Shown piece after piece: positions 13,503 to 26,788 of a DNA stretch of 64,000 nucleotides; positions within the stretch are counted from its first letter, which is position 1, and every line of letters begins with the position of its first letter. The notes beneath the pieces were generated by a model. The model made no database searches and was not told the DNA's origin. It saw only the letters and a program-made list of their open reading frames with translations. The stretch lies in assembly GCA_003991915.1 (NCBI GenBank), contig RQTK01000675.1:169411-233410 (forward strand). The letters run 5' to 3'. The translations under genes were made by a program, and so were the position numbers. The DNA is from Elysia chlorotica. Taxonomy: Eukaryota > Mollusca > Gastropoda > Plakobranchidae.

Positions 13503-16500
13503 CTGTATTACTTTATCATCTACTTTAAAGCTTAAAGTTTTATCAACTCCTAGAATCTGTAAATTTAGTGCAGCTGTTCACATTTCTTTTCAACCCAATC
13601 TACTGGAATATAAATGTCTCAAAATTCAAACTCATATTAAGAACCTTCTTTCAAGTCATCCAATTTAGGTTGATGTGGTCTTTTTACTGTAACTGTAAGA
13701 GGCAAGAAATGTTCGCTCAGTATTGTACAAACATAAATTTATTAAAGTTTGCCGTATCATCATAATGATCTGACTCAATTTTCACAATTGCATTATGTAT
13801 AGTCATATTCATAAACTGTTGTTTGTGTTTCATAGTCTGTTAACAATTTAGTGATTTACAGACTTTTGTTGAAACAACCGAGAGGATAGGTGTGCAGGAT
13901 TAGAAAAAAAATTGGGGTGCTTTCTTGAGTTATCAAGTCACGTTTAGTCGTTTACTCCTCAATGATTGGATACCTACCCACTCTCGCGCAACGAAACAAC
14001 TGCTGCCCAAAAGTGATTTTAATTAAAGGACAGGACCTACTTACAAGAGGAAAGGGTTTAGGTAAGTAAATAAACAAATAAATGTAAAAGTCTTTGAGTT
14101 TCCTGACTGTAGACCCACAGGAACCGCTATACGGCGTGACAAAGAGATGGAGGAAGGAAGATTTCTCTGATATTTTTACATGGGTTCGAAGACAAAGTGG
14201 GTTGGTACGCGGAAAGGTCTTATGCAGATACCACTGTATTGTAAAAAAAAAAGATAGTGCAAAAAATAACGCTTAATTTGAAAGATTTTTTGATGCGTTT
14301 GCCAATTGGATTGGAAATCTTAGCAAAGCTGAATGCATTAAAATGGTAATGAGAGAAAAAAAAAAGAATTTCTGCCTTTATGAGGCAGATGTTCCAACCA
14401 GTGAAACCAGTGACTTATTGACATATGGAGAAAAAAAATGAAGCTTATTAGGACCAACAAGGGTAACTCATTTGTCTCCTTTTTGTACAACTACAAGGTG
14501 AAGCTCTAAGCTCTATCTCTTTGTTTAATATCTCCAAGGATATCTAGCGACTTTGTGGCGACATATTGGTAATTAATAATTTAAGTTTCATAGTTTTTTT
14601 CACGAATAGCACAGCTGATGGCTTGTAGAGACCTTCTAGCTCAAGGTCTGTACATCTGCATTTATAATCTTAATCAGCAGTAAAGAGACAGCATTAATTA
14701 TAAAAGCAGAAATCTAAAATCCTAATCTTTCATTATCAGTTTCATTCACAAATATTTAAGAAAGTGCTCACCAATAGCATTGTTTGTGCTTTGAGTAATT
14801 TTATTTTATGTATAGTGGAATAAGACAAATTTGTATCAAAATTCTCATCTTTTCTTCTACAAAAAGCCATGACATTCACATGATAAGTTTAGCTGTGTCT
14901 GTATAAATTAATAGACACGTTTCCAAATGTATAAAACTCGCAGAAATATAAATTCAATCAATTTCACATATATTTCAACATACATGTACTTCATCAGAGA
15001 AGATATAAAATAGTCTGTTGCGTAGAATCAATATAATTTTATTTCAATTCCACTTTTGTTTCTTGTTTTAAAAAAAAATGTTTTTACCCGCAGTATGATT
15101 TATGTATAGAAAAAAAAACATGTTTTAAAATGTACCTTTTAGTTTTAAATAAAATGATAAACACTGGTTTAATAGTCTCTTTGAATGGCACAATATATTA
15201 AACTGTAAACAGTAAGATACATATCAATGGTCTTTATACATTAACATCAGATAAATAAAAGTATAGTCGTCAAACAACAAATAAAACATCATTTATATTG
15301 CCATGGCATGCATTTCTTTAGCTAGATAATATTTATCAAATTCACAGGAAAGTGGAAAAAAACAGGATAGGTCAATTAAATTTTTTCGAAAATCCCAAAA
15401 TTAATTTACACCCTCAAGCAACTCAAAATATGTGCATTCTGTGCAGAGAGACGTCTGTGAAACTGGAGCAATAAAAACTCAATATGTTCGATAGAGATAT
15501 AATTTTTTGTAGTAGAAATAGACCAACTAGTGCTATTGCCGAATTTTTACAATAGGACAATAGGGTGAAAAAGATTCATTTTTCAATCACCAAAAATCGA
15601 CTTACTAACACTAACATGGACTCAAAAATTATTCTCACCAATGCTTACTCCAGTTATTTAGCTGAATAGACGAATCAGCATGTTATATTGCTATGCTAGG
15701 TTGAGTCAAAACCCATTGAGTAAATCAAGTCTTTCTTGGGAGAAAGTTTTTGCTTAAACTAAGCATGTGGTGACAACGACAATGGGTACATTTATTTAGT
15801 TTGTAGTACAGGCTGCCATGTCGTATCTTTTACCAATTACTTGAATTTTATTGCTTTTTAGTTGTACATTTAAATCATTTAAGTTCACACAAAAAATGCA
15901 CATAATTCCTTCATATGTATAGATTTAAATCATCAGCTTAGACTTTTTTTTGTTTTTTTTTTATATTAAGTAGCAATTGAAAAGTCTTGTTACAAGGATA
16001 TTAATGAGAAACCATCAGACTTGATTGCAACATGTATTTCCACTGGTTTAAATAATAATTGCAATAATTCCTCGGACTAGTTGTTTTCTACATGTATTTA
16101 AATACATCATATCTATAAAAGTTGACCAGAACAACATTGATCACTGAGGAGATGTTGATCGTTGTGAGACTAGGTATATGGTAAAATACTTTTGCTTAAA
16201 GAATCTCTTGCTTAATAATCAACCCTTTTGAGATTTCCAATTTCATTTTTTCCTAATAGATGAGTTTAACTCTTGTACACATTTAACCCACTACTCTGTT
16301 CCCAGGGTGTTGACTTTCACCAGACTCTACTGTATATTCGAAGCAGAAGGGTAAAGCATTGCACATGGCACATAAATGTAGTTAAAAATGAGGTAACTGA
16401 TGTTCAAACAAAGTGATCTGCACAAATTCGATGTTTAATTGTCAAATAAACCAAACTTAGAAAATGCCTCTTGCAGTTTATGTGTTAAGTACAATCCAAT

Positions 16501-18517
16501 AAATTGATAAATGAGTTAAAAAGATTGCAGTAGACTTGATGTACATTTCCATATTGGGTGACAAAATATGGTGATAAAAAATGTATATTATCTTTTATAA
16601 AAAAAAAAACTATAAATGCAATAAATAATTTACATAGACAATTATAACACTCTGAAATCTTTTCAATGTTAAGAGAATGAAACGAAAGAACACCGATAGA
16701 TACAGCAGCTTACTTATTTCAGAGCAAGAAGGTTGCACTGTTCTCTGTAATCAAATGACAAGAGAAAAATTAATTGAGGCTCTTTGAGAACATCTTAAAT
16801 ACTACCAAATAAGGGATTTCATTCCTTGAGAATAAGCTTACTCCAAATCTAATGTCAACTTGTATGTCTGTTTTCATATCAAGCAGTTGAGTACACCAAA
16901 GCCATCCTCAAAGCTTCGACAATGCATTGTAAAATAAAGAAGTGATCTTCCTTTACAACCTTGGCACAATGATAGATTTCGTAACAGGTTATCAGAATCA
17001 TTGTTTTTTTTATACCATCAACTAACAACTATACATGGCTCCTGTCAATAATGATGAAAACCTTTAGATTACTTGGATGAATCGGGCCTGTCAATGGATT
17101 TTCGGAAAATCACTAAATGAGGAAAGGATTTTTCAGGAGCATTTCTACGACATTGAGTCAGTAAGGAATGTGATTTTACACAAATGTATCCACTTTGTTG
17201 AAGGACAAGTAATTTTCAACAAGCAGAAACGCCATGATGACATTTTGTACAATTTTTGTCAAATTTGCCCTTTAAGTCCCTTTTTTAAAGACAAGACTGA
17301 GTTGCACCATTTAGCATTACTCACTTGCTCAATAATGATATTGGTTGATGAGTTAAATTTAACCTAAAATAGATCTCATGTCTTCCAAGTAAGTTATATA
17401 ATGTTTGGTGAAATCACACTCCCTGAATTCTTCAGCAAAGCTCACTCGACATAATACAAGGCATTTGATAATAAAACTTTGTACATGAATAATCACTTCT
17501 ATAAATCAATAATGAGATATTAAACCATTCGATGCAAACATGTTAAAGAAAGAGTATCACTCAAGTTGTCACATAATTAAAGGCAACACCATTAGTGATA
17601 ATTCTAGTTGTAGAATAACATGATGATCTCTTCAGATTACATGTATTGAAATTCAAAAACTGATTTGAAGTAAAGGGCGTCTAAACTGGTGTGTCATGAT
17701 AATGAAACTGTGATCAGACTCGATCAAAATGAACATTTTATGCTCTAACCTAATGAATACAGTCAACATAATTTATTGTGTAGATAGTGGTTTAGAATTT
17801 TCAAAGTTACCTGATTGTTGGAATAAAACTTGGACTTAGGTAACAAATATACATAGTGCCTTCAGAAGTCAGACCTGTCTGATATGTACATAGTGTCTTG
17901 GCTAAACCTTTGAAGGATACTTACACAGGATAAGCAATTATCACAAAAGATAAAATGTATTTTCCATTCTGTGTTACATGTTCAGGGAACAGTGACTATT
18001 AACTGATATAAATCAATCAATCTTCCTATATTATAAATCATTTTTCATCCCTTCAATTTTAATCATGGCACCACATAAAGGATTGCAACCAATTCCATAA
18101 TTTTCTTGATTATTTCTCACTCCTGGTTTCATAAAAACCACTCCACTTGCTCCTGTAACAAAACTTATGTAGGCTAATGATAAAGTTCATGCTGCTGATG
18201 ATAGGATACCATCTTGGCTTGATGAACTACATGTAAAGGTGTAGCCATACAATACACCGCAACGCTACTTGCTACCAACCATTTATCTTGTCTAGTTACA
18301 TACAAAACTATCTCCAACCATCCATCTGGTTTCTATCTGATCTCTCCAGCTACCTTTAGCTTATGACCTATGTACTTACTAAGATAAATAACATATAATT
18401 ACTTAGCAAATGCCCTAAGCATCTCTTTTTCTCACCTCCCAAAACAACAAATTACCTAGCAAATGAGCTATTTCTCTTTCCTTACCATCCTGAACAACAA
18501 ATTACTTAGCGAATGAA
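13503..18517. other. Intergenic, convergent TAF6 and P450 3' regions
   Basis: Contains the TAF6 3'UTR (ATTAAA near 13741 and AATAAA near 14070 are possible poly(A) signals) and the P450 3'UTR on the other strand. Short frames at 14094-14276 and 17077-17367 match nothing I recognise and lack splice or codon support. Confidence 0.5.
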
Positions 18518-21500
18518 CTAAGCCTCTCTTCGTATAAACTTGACTTTGACCTCTTGATCTGGGATGAGAAGCATTCTGAATCTCTGGTGCATCTTGCCGT
18601 AGTGCCACTCCAGGCGGTAACGCGTCAGGATCTTTGCAAGCATCAGCACCAGTTCCTGCTCAGCGAATCTTCGACCTCATTGAGAAATAAAACGGGTTGC
18701 ATTCTTTTTTAAAAATTGTTTATTTAAGTTATTCATGCCTCATTTACTGAAACCAAAAATATTGAAACTGTAAACAATGTCAGTATTTTAGTTTGCTGAG
18801 TTGAAGTGGGATGAAATGAGCTTAAGAATAAATAGTGGCACAACTATTGCCTCACATTATTTTTTTTTCGGGACAAAGACAAAAGCAGTAAAAAAAAGTT
18901 ATGAAGATACCATTTTTTTAATGACATAAGTCATTCAGAATACATTTGTCAATGAAAAAGATGTATCCATGCCAAAGCAGACTGCATGGAACTTTACAAG
19001 TTAACAACCCATGCTAACATTGTTAACAGCAAATATAAAAATACAAAGTGCATTTTAATTTATATTAATATTCTTTTCAAAGTAAAAATCTTGTTTGCAG
19101 CTTACCAACACACATCCTTGTTCCCAGGCTGAATGGTGTGAGGAGGTACGGGTTTATTTTGTCCCTGTCACTTTCTCGGAGCCACCTCTCAGGAATGTAA
19201 GCTTCAGCGTTTGGTATTACTTTGGGGTCCAGAGAGTGCACATAATTGTTGAGGCACAGGTACGACTGCACGGAAAAATTGTGAAGAAACAATGAGTACA
19301 ATGTTTGAGTATATCTCAAGATTAAGATTAACTGAGCAAAAAAGGAGACACAGAGAAATACACAGTGAGATGGAGGACAATTGTTGTAAATGTTAAACTT
19401 TTTTTACCCGTTAAAGCAAGTGAATCTAAGTACTTGATTAAATTCCCCACTAATAGAAGGAAGGAAAAGTGTATGCATGCCCTGCTAAAATAGTTTGACT
19501 TAAGTGGTGTCAAGTGAAAAACCCCAAACCCTAATCTTTGGCTTGTGATAGTGAAGCTGACTCCCAGGTCTCAAGAAAGTTCCTATAACAAAGATGGGGC
19601 CCAAGAAAAGGATACCAGGGATTTGATCAATCTCATTATACTGATACCAATCCAACCAGTAAGGAAAAAGTGGCATCCAGAGCCAGGCTCCAACTCCAAC
19701 ACTATATGCTCCCTGTGTGGGTTTTTTTTAAGTTGGTTGCCTAACATCCAACACCCAATGCCAGCATTATTTATATAGGCTATATTGATAGGCCCTGAGA
19801 CTGATGTCTGACAATTTTATGAGCAGCCACACGTGAGACAGGGCGGGGAGACCAGGGCTCCTGTCTCAGCCAGTCACGTTATACTGACACTGATCCAACC
19901 AGTTGGCGACGAAATTGAACAAATAAATTTTTGATTGTGGGATTTGAACCGCGGACCTTCCAATCTGGAGACCAACACTATAGGTGACCACTTGAGCTAT
20001 TTCACCGCCACTGCTCCCTTGGAGTGCAGTAGTCCACCCATGGTGAGTTTATAAACTTTAGATTAGATCTGTACATCTGCTCTCCAGCATAAACAGAATG
20101 TATTAAGTTACAGAGACACTGTGATGTGTTCGGAACACAATTTTTTTTTTTTAAATGAATCATAATCGTATTTGGAGAGGGTATGATTAGTTTAACATTT
20201 ATGATATATTATAATTATTTAATAGAAAGACGGCAAACTTTGACTGACCCCTTCTGGAACTTGGTATCCACCAATTGCCAGGTTACATGGACTGAGGCGA
20301 AGGATATCCAGCCCTACAGGATGCAGTCTGAAATAATTCAAATTATGTGTTGTTAGATAATTACAAGAAGAGCAATGTCATAGTGAGTGTACTTAATAAG
20401 AAAAAGAATAAGAATAATGGCAGTCTGTTGATATCAATAATGACTATCTCTGCTTTTGGTTTGGTCAGGTTGACGTTCTTATTTGAGCTAGCAGACAAGC
20501 ATATGATCTGCAGATATGTTGGCAGATGGTGTATTGGTGATCACCAGTGGTACTAGCTTACTGCATTTTTATTCATTGACAATAACTATTAATTTTGCAT
20601 TGTAATCTTTTAATAACAAATCCAGTTTTTTAAGTATTTCTATTTTGGTCTGAAAAAGATAAGTCTAACTCTGTCTCAGATCCAAACACAACTGATTCAA
20701 ATCTTCGCTCTCTTTCATAATTCCATTTGCTGCACTATTTTTTGGCTGTTCTGAACAAACACAATTGAGAGGATAATGAACATCAGTGTACTCCATACCA
20801 GTCCAGGGTTCCAGCTAGCTTACATGGTAAACAATTGGGTTCCTAATTGGGAGTTCCCAGATTTCATTCCATGACCTGGCAAATTTATTTGTCAGACTTT
20901 GTTTCCCACTGGTTGAGTCAGTGTCATTATAGTGTGACCGGCTTAGACAGAAGTCACAGTTTCTCCTAACTTTCTCTGTGCAGAAGCATGTCAAATTGTT
21001 TGACGTTATCCTTAGAACCCATCACCATACAGGATTAACCTTGACAACCTGGAGCAGGCTTCTCTACGACAAAGAAATTGGCCCCACCAGTTCCACTTTG
21101 CCATAGATACAAACCTGAAGGATTCTTTAATACAAGCCCTGATATATGTGCTTGAGTTGAAGGCTGCAGAAATGGATTTGGCAAGACCATATTTCAATTT
21201 GTAAGCTGCTGCAGTTCTACCCAACTCCACCTTGGCCAAAGCAGCAGGGTTTTTGCTAGCGTCTTGGGCTAGCTGCACAAGTACTGGGGCAATGGTCATG
21301 GGCAGGGTGTTGTCAGCAGTGACGCTTAGAAGCATGGCCTGTGGGAAAGAGACAGGGAAACTGAATTTTAACTGGAAATTTGTTCCGGGCAACATAGACA
21401 GATTTATTTTACATATTATATATATCACATTCAGACAGAATTACATAGATGCTTATCCTTAAAATACACTTACACAGATTCAGAATGACACATTCGAATG

Positions 21501-24500
21501 GCAAACAAACCAAAAATTCCTAGGAAGGACATAATTGCAGTGCTATTCTTTTCTTTGAATCGAAAGTTCTTGTTGAAAATATAATTATAATTTTTTTTCT
21601 TTTCTTCTTTTTGTGGGGTTTCTTTTCTTTTTGCTGCAGATTTTATTTCTTATTAGGGGAGGGGGGGGGGTCATTGTAATGCCTGTTTTAAACCGCCCAC
21701 ACCTTTCGTGTGCTTGGAATTAGACTAGCAGAAGGCAGACAAAATGTCAATTGGTGGTAAAAAATGATGTTATCTTCTTTTGTTTGAGGCTGTTGGTGGC
21801 AATGTTTTGAATTTGTGATTCATAGCCATCCAGTCCATTAACAAGGGTCGAGCAGTTCTCTTGTTGCAGTAGAAAGAGACGAAGTGTTTCCACTGCTTTT
21901 AAAGCACTTTTAGCTGAAACGGGTGGCAACGTCGGATCTTCTGTATCATCTTCAGTTGGTTCAACTTCAACTGTTTCTTGGACTGCCGCAACAATCTGCT
22001 CTGTTGACATGTCCTCTCTTGTGTCTGGAACATCACTGTCAATGGCCAAGTAGTCGTCGATGGTTTGTTCAACTGGAATTCTGTTTGTTAATTCAGTGAA
22101 CAATTGCTCCATTTCAGAGCGCTCTGGGTCCTCGTTGATTGTCTCTGTGAGTGCTGTCATCGACGCTGTAGCATTAACATCATTGAGGATGAATCCAGCA
22201 TGGCGGAAACAGTTTGCAATTGTAGTAGGGGTCACTTCATCCCATGCTGCTGCTGCCATTGTTATTGCATCCAAAACAGTCAATTTGAGATGGGCTTTGT
22301 TGTCATCGTGAGTTTCAATTGATGCGATGAGTCTTTTCAAAACGCGTTTCCGATAGCGTGTTTTAGGGCTTGAATGATCCCCTGATCACAGGGTTGCAAG
22401 ACACTTGTTGTGTTTGGCGGCAAAAAAATCAGTTCCACCGCTCGCAGTCCTTGGATTGATGGGTGTGCAGGGCAATTGTCCACAATCATTGCAATAGATC
22501 TTCCTTGCATTAGCATCTTTCTGTCAAGTTTCTTCAGCCACTCCTCAAATATCTGTGATGTCATCCATGCCTTACGGTTTGCTTTCCACACTGCAGGCAA
22601 GGACTTGATATTCTTCATGCAAAAAGTTTTTTCAAATCTCCTGATTTTATTACAACCTACCCAGTATCCAGTGTTTGATTTCATAATTTCCTATTAAATT
22701 TTTAAACAAAAGGCCTACACCTTAACAGTAGTCCACCCATGGTGAGTTTATAAATTTTAGATTTAGATCTGTACATCTGCTCTCCAGCATAAACAGAATG
22801 TATTAAGTTACAGAGACACTGTGATGTGTTTGGTACACAATTTTTTATTAAAAATGAATTATAATTGTATTTGGAGAGGGTATGATTAGTTTAACATTTA
22901 TGACATATTATTTAATAGGAAGGCAAACTTTGACTGACCCCTTCTGGAACTTGGTATCCACCAATTGCCAGGTTACATGGACTGAGGCGAAGAATATCCA
23001 GCCCTACAGGATGCAGCCTGAAATAATTCAAATTATGTGTTGTTAGATGATTAAAAGAAGAGCAATGTCATTGTGAGTGTACTTAATAATAATAATAAGA
23101 AGAAGAATGCAAGTCTGTTGATATCAACAATGACTATCTCTGCTTTTGGTTTGGTCAGATTGATGTTCTTATTTGAGCTAGCAGACCAGCATGTGATCTG
23201 CATATATGTTGGCAGATGGTGCATTGGTGATTGGTCAGGTTGACGTATTTGAGCTAGCAGACAAATGCTCTGCAGAATGTTGGCTCGTGCCTGCTCTTCC
23301 TATGAATCATAAGGAATGCAACTAGCGTACTGCATTTTTATTCATTGACAATAACTATAAATTTTGCATTGTAATTTTTTAATAACAAATCCAGTTTTTT
23401 AAGTATTTCTATTTTGGTCTGAAAAAGATAAGTCTAACTCTGTCTCAGATCCAAACACAACTGATTCAAATCTTTGCTCTCTTTCATGATTCCATGTGCT
23501 GCACTATTTTTGGCTGTTCTGAACAAACACAATTTAGAGGATACTGAACATCAGTGTACTCCACACCAGTCCAGGGTGCCAGATAGCTTACATGGTAAAC
23601 TGTTGGGTTCCTATTTGGGAGTTCCCAGATTTCATTCCACAACCTGGCAAATTTATTTGTCAGATTTTGTTTCCCACTGGTTGAGTCAGTGTCATTATAG
23701 TGTGACCGGCTTAGACAGAAGTCACAGTTTCTCCTAACTTTCTCTGTGCAGCAGCATGTCCAATTGTTCAACGTTATCCTTAGGACCCATCACCATACAG
23801 GATTAACCTTGACAACCTGGAGCAGGCTTCTCTACGACAAAGAAATTGGCCCCACCAGTTCCACTTTGCCATAGATACAAACCTGAAGGATTCTTTAATA
23901 CAAGCCCTGATATATGTGCTTGAGTTGAAGGCTGCAGAAGTGAGCTCTCCAGAGGAAGACAACAGAGATCTGCTTTCCTCTGCCGCTATCTCCTGTTTCT
24001 CTGGATTAGTTGCCAGGTTGTACAAGTTGTTCAGGAGAATCTGCGAGGTCTGAAAAACAGATTCAAAGATGCTTCATATTGATTGGCTCACACAGCTATT
24101 CTATTTGAAAATTTTTTTGGTAAAATTTGATTATTTGGAAATAAACTTAAGTCTATGAAATCAGTGGCTAGTTAGATCAGATAACTGCTTCAAGCTGTTA
24201 CAACCCATAAGGCATGTTTAAGGCATAATATTTATCTCCAAACTGCAATGCATAGGATCCACTATTTTCTGACTTTTGTTGAAAAGACCTCTAGTCTCAA
24301 GTTTAACTTTTGTATTAACAAAAAAATCTATCTTTAATGTTAATGGTTGACATTGATAACATAATAATTATGTGTGTACACAGTAAAAATCAATAATAAC
24401 TACACATTTTTTATAGTAACTTTCTTTTTACTAAAAAATCCCAAATTATCACCCAAAGAGGATATTTGACTGTGGATGGCCTTGCTTATGAAGCTAGTGC

Positions 24501-26749
24501 AAGGTGCATTCAAAATGTTGTTCAGAAACTAAATTCTGTGTGCTGTACGCTAAGATTTTTCTTTAACTGACAAACATGAAGTGTTAACCTGAATGTGCAT
24601 ATTGTAAGAGTATGTTTGTATCAGAACTCTAATTAAAAATGAGCATTTAGTCTAGCCTTAACTTTAGCAACTTGTTGGCACTATTTAACATGCTTTATAG
24701 TAATTTTAAAGAAGGCACAAATATTCCTTGCATCTAAGTACTCAATGCTCTAATAGTACAGGAGGAGAGAGACTATTTCATCGAAAGTAGTCAAGAGCCA
24801 TAATAATTAACAATTTTGACTTTGGACTTCTGCTGAGGGTTGCCCAGGAGAGAAAGAGGAGAGGAAAACATATCGTGACAATTACATAGGTCTCCTTAAG
24901 CAGAGCACTTGTGAATTTCCAGCCAAACAGGTCTTTAAAATCAAATGGCTTTTTGTTGCTATTTGGCGAAATACAAAATAAAGGACACAAAGTATTTTTA
25001 AACAAACACTTCATTATTTGCCCCTTTGCATATTGTTGTTGAATGACAAAACGTTCAGAAAAAGGAAAAGAAAGAAAGGATTCAGTTAACTACAAATCAA
25101 TAAAACTATTTTATACTAACAAACAATTATTTACCAACAAAAAATAAATTTTTTAGGACAATGAATTTATTCCTTCTAAAGTAAAAAGTCAATTGCCAAG
25201 AAATTATCTGTACAATAAAAATCTGTTCGAATTAATGTTATTCGTGCTAAACCTCACAGTGCTGAGTGTGTCTGTGAGGATGGACAGAATGATGGTGCGC
25301 AGATCTTTGTCTGAGACTTGTTCGCTCTGCAACATGTGGGTCAGGAACAGAAATCTGTCCTCTGTCAGCGTCCCAGACTCTACAGCTTTTTTGTACCTCT
25401 CCAGGGCATCGTCAAGATACTTGCATGCTTCGCTGTCATTGAAAGTAGATCAAATAATGTTAAATAGCTTGAAATTGTCATTAAATATTTTAAAATGAAT
25501 TACTTTGATTCATTTTTTGCAGATTTGTTTCCATCAAAGCCATTTTTTTTTCTTTTTTCTCAATTTATCTTTCTTCTAAAAAAAAAGTGTAAAAAATATT
25601 TTCAACATCTATTTAATTCAGCCTTATAAATTATAACATCATCATAAATAGGGTACAGTGGTCCCAGGATAGCGTGCATATTTTCTCACTGAAAGGTTGC
25701 AGGTTCAATCCCTGCTTTGGCCTCAGCGTTTTTACTGACTCTTTGGGTCCATATAAGAAAACTGTAATGCGACCTGCAAAAACCTGAGTATCATATTCTG
25801 GTGTGCTGTCAATAAATGGAACCTTCATTGAGAACATAACAAACATTAAACTATGAGAGCATTTAGCTCTCTCCTACTATCATCAATATATACACACTCA
25901 ATTTCAACTTATAATTGACAGTCAAGTTTAAAAAAAGATGATTGTTTTCAACAAGCAAATTGTAAAACGGAAATGTTTGGAAATTTGCTGACTTTTAAAA
26001 GTAAGAGAACACTGAAAAAAGGTAAAATATTTGTCATTGTTGCTGCTCTGTGGAGGGACAATCATAAATAATTTTGATTTTTTCTTTTTTTTTTTCCTTC
26101 TGAAAATTGATTCTCACCTTTTCACAAAGATTACGTTTTAATTTTTTTTAAACAAGTTTTGCAATTTAAAGAAAAAAAAGAAACAGCTAATACTTACCCG
26201 TTGAAAAAATAAATAATACCATAAATTTTATTTGAGAAAATGAAAAAGCTGACTGATTGATAAAGATTAAAGATCATACCTGATTTAAAAAAAAATTTTG
26301 AATAACAGCAATATTGATGCAGTTATATGAAATAATTTTTTTAATTGAATACTCTAACTCATTGATTAAAAAAAGACCATGTTTTTAAATAAAAAATAAA
26401 ACACTAAAATGCTATCCTTTGATGAAGATTAAAGTTTTTTTTTTAATTCCTTACCCATTGATAAAATCCTCTTGGTCAAAGAGCTTTTTCAAAGATGGAG
26501 TTGGAATTATGCGATAGACCGGCAAAGAAAAGTACAGTTTTGTTGCCAGGTCAAATACATCGCTGTTAGCTTGAATGATTTTGTCACCCAATTGGAGCCC
26601 CTCTTTAGTCTTAAAATAGCCCATACGAATGTCAAAACAGTTGTTGGCAGCAGCTGGAAGAAAGAAACATAACATGTTTAAGAAATACAGTGGGAATGAT
26701 TAATCTGTAAAACCAAATATGTTTATGTGTGTGTGTGTGTGTTTGTCTC

Positions 26750-26788
<39 letters not shown>

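Noticed and set aside
17077..17367. 96-codon frame on the plus strand
   Set aside because: No recognisable domain, no splice or promoter support, and base composition like surrounding noncoding DNA.
23484..23771. 95-codon minus-strand frame in the duplicated segment
   Set aside because: It lies in intron 7A-8A, is not conserved in the partner copy as an open frame, and shows no known domain.
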